Assembly: GCA_946539105.1 (NCBI GenBank)
Contig: CAMNHG010000076.1
Coordinates: 1-6,414 of the forward strand
Source of the DNA: an uncultured Clostridia bacterium
GTDB lineage: Bacteria > Bacillota > Clostridia > Oscillospirales > Acutalibacteraceae
Direction: 5' to 3'
DNA: 6,414 nt
This document shows, one piece after another, positions 4,996 through 6,414 of this stretch (the stretch's first letter is position 1; every line of letters begins with the position of its first letter). The notes below the pieces were generated by a model, which saw only the letters and a program-made list of their open reading frames with translations, was not told the DNA's origin and ran no database searches. The translations under genes were made by a program, and so were the position numbers.

Positions 4996-6390
4996 TTAGA
5001 ACGGAGGCATTCCGCCTTGTCCGCCCATACCTCCCATACCGTCCATCGGCAGTCCGCCGAGTCCGGGCAGGAGCTTCTTTCTGCGGCGTTTCTTTGAGCC
5101 GCCCTTGCCGTTCATCTGCTTAATCATCTTCTGCATTTGGTCAAGCTGCTTAAGCAGTCGGTTAACCTCCTCAACGGTTCTGCCCGAGCCTGCCGCGATT
5201 CTGCGCTTGCGCGAAGGGTTAATCAGCGAGGGGTTGCTTCTTTCTTCGGGAGTCATCGACAAAATAATCGCCTGAAGCCAGTCAATCTGTCTGTCGTTGA
5301 TGTCGGCGTCGTCAAGCTGATTGCCGATTCCCGGGATTTTTGACAGGATACCCTTAAGCGGTCCCATCTTTTTTATCTGAGCAAACTGGTCATAAAGGTC
5401 GTTGAAATCGAAGCGGTTACTCATCAGCTTCTTAGCCATTTCCTCCGCCTTTTTTTCGTCCAGCTTGTTTTGAGCGTCCTCAATCAGGGTGAGCACATCG
5501 CCCATTCCCAAAATTCTGCTCGCCATACGGTCGGGGTGGAACACCTCGAGATCCTCGAGCTTTTCGCCGGTACCTGCAAACTTAATCGGCTTTCCGGTAA
5601 CCTCCTTAACCGACAGTGCCGCACCGCCTCTGGTGTCGCCGTCGAGCTTGGTGAGGATTACGCCGGTAATCTCAAGCAAATCGTTAAAGCTCTTTGCCAC
5701 GTTAACCGCGTCCTGACCGGTCATCGAGTCGATAACAAGCAGGATTTCGTCGGGATTAACCTCCGCCTTAATCTCCTTAAGCTCGTTCATCAGCATTTCA
5801 TCAATGTGCAGACGTCCGGCGGTATCGAGAATTACAACGTCGTTGCCGTAGTCCTTTGCGTGCTTAACGGCTTCTCTCGCGATTTTTACAGGGTTGTCGG
5901 TTCCCATCTCAAAAACGGGAACTCCTGCCTTTTCGCCGACAACCTTCAACTGATCGATAGCCGCAGGTCTGTAAATATCGCAGGCAACGAGCATCGGACG
6001 GTGGTTCTGCTCTCTGAGCATCTTGCCGAGCTTTGCCGTGTGGGTAGTTTTACCCGAGCCCTGCAAACCGCACATCATAATGACTGTCGGCGGCTTTGAG
6101 TTGAAGTTGAGCCTTTCGTTTTCGCCGCCCATAAGAGCGGTGAGCTCCTCATTTACTATTTTGATTACCATTTGCGCAGGCGTCAGGCTCTCCATAACGT
6201 CCTGTCCGACCGCGCGCTCGGTTACTTTGTTGGTAAAATCCTTGGCAACCTTGTAGTTAACGTCGGCTTCAAGCAGCGCGAGCCTTACCTCGCGCATGGC
6301 CTGCTTAACGTCGTTTTCGTTCAGCTTGCCCTTGCCCTTTAACTTTTTGAACGCGTTGCTGAGTTTATCCGCAAGTCCTTCAAATGCCAT
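4996..6390 (-). CDS. ffh: Signal recognition particle protein Ffh (SRP54 homologue), GTPase
   Basis: A GTPase that binds 4.5S/scRNA and signal sequences of nascent membrane and secreted proteins, docking ribosomes to FtsY at the membrane. At 464 residues it is of normal size. N domain about 1-90 (MAFEGLADKLSNAFKKL). G domain about 100-295: P-loop GLQGSGKTT (108-116), CDIYRPAAIDQL (137-148), DTAGRLH (189-195), TKLDGDTRGG (247-256) and the closing FAGTGEKLEDLEVF (271-284). M domain about 300-430, with the RNA-binding signature SRKRRIAAGSG (393-403). The tail is basic (KKRRRKK, 433-439), then Gly/Met-rich to the end, as in many Firmicutes. The start ATG has AAGGAG (6401-6396) 5 nt upstream. It heads the visible part of the ffh-rpsP-khpA operon. 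A ylxM-type gene would be expected just outside the window. Confidence 0.98.
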   Translation of the reverse strand: MAFEGLADKLSNAFKKLKGKGKLNENDVKQAMREVRLALLEADVNYKVAKDFTNKVTERAVGQDVMESLTPAQMVIKIVNEELTALMGGENERLNFNSKPPTVIMMCGLQGSGKTTHTAKLGKMLREQNHRPMLVACDIYRPAAIDQLKVVGEKAGVPVFEMGTDNPVKIAREAVKHAKDYGNDVVILDTAGRLHIDEMLMNELKEIKAEVNPDEILLVIDSMTGQDAVNVAKSFNDLLEITGVILTKLDGDTRGGAALSVKEVTGKPIKFAGTGEKLEDLEVFHPDRMASRILGMGDVLTLIEDAQNKLDEKKAEEMAKKLMSNRFDFNDLYDQFAQIKKMGPLKGILSKIPGIGNQLDDADINDRQIDWLQAIILSMTPEERSNPSLINPSRKRRIAAGSGRTVEEVNRLLKQLDQMQKMIKQMNGKGGSKKRRRKKLLPGLGGLPMDGMGGMGGQGGMPPF

Positions 6391-6414
6391 AAGAACTCCT
6401 TATTCCTTTAATCC

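Noticed and set aside
5470..6099. 209-codon open frame on the + strand opposite ffh
   Set aside because: It lies wholly antisense to the well-conserved ffh, has no ribosome binding site I can see and no recognisable motif; long antisense frames are common opposite GC-balanced conserved genes.
6400..6414. Possible last codons of an upstream gene (GGA TTA AAG GAA TAA on the - strand), perhaps ylxM
   Set aside because: ylxM often precedes ffh and the stop would overlap the ffh RBS neatly, but five codons are too few to identify a gene.

Overview
The window looks like core chromosome of a gut-type Clostridia member, probably in the Ruminococcus/Oscillospiraceae neighbourhood. The placement is inferred from gene content (an IreB-family protein, an Ffh/S16/KhpA cluster of Firmicutes type), strong GGAGG-type ribosome binding sites, roughly balanced base composition, and a surface lipoprotein with a Thr-Glu-Ala-Pro linker common in that group. 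No plasmid, phage, transposase, CRISPR array, rRNA or tRNA is visible.

Left half, + strand (1-3254): the 3' end of pheS, the complete pheT, then a short gap with a near-consensus sigma-A promoter, ireB (small regulatory phosphoprotein family) and a 100-residue protein of unknown function that probably shares ireB's transcript. PheS and PheT together form the heterotetrameric phenylalanyl-tRNA synthetase.

Middle (3255-3637): no gene. It is filled by two tandem copies of an intergenic repeat. Each copy ends in a strong terminator hairpin with a U-tract on both strands, and the first copy carries an internal 53-bp duplication. The repeat lies between two convergent transcription units and probably terminates both. 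This is the most unusual part of the window.

Right half, - strand (read from 6414 down to 3638): ffh (signal recognition particle GTPase), rpsP (ribosomal protein bS16) and khpA (KH-domain RNA-binding protein) form a compact operon closed by a terminator. Directly after that terminator's U-tract comes the ribosome binding site of a secreted lipoprotein of unknown function. The arrangement leaves almost no room for a separate promoter, so the lipoprotein may depend on read-through.

Most of the window is housekeeping. I found no convincing new multi-gene system. The items worth following up are the terminator-bearing repeat, the uncharacterised ireB neighbour, and the terminator/RBS junction ahead of the lipoprotein gene.
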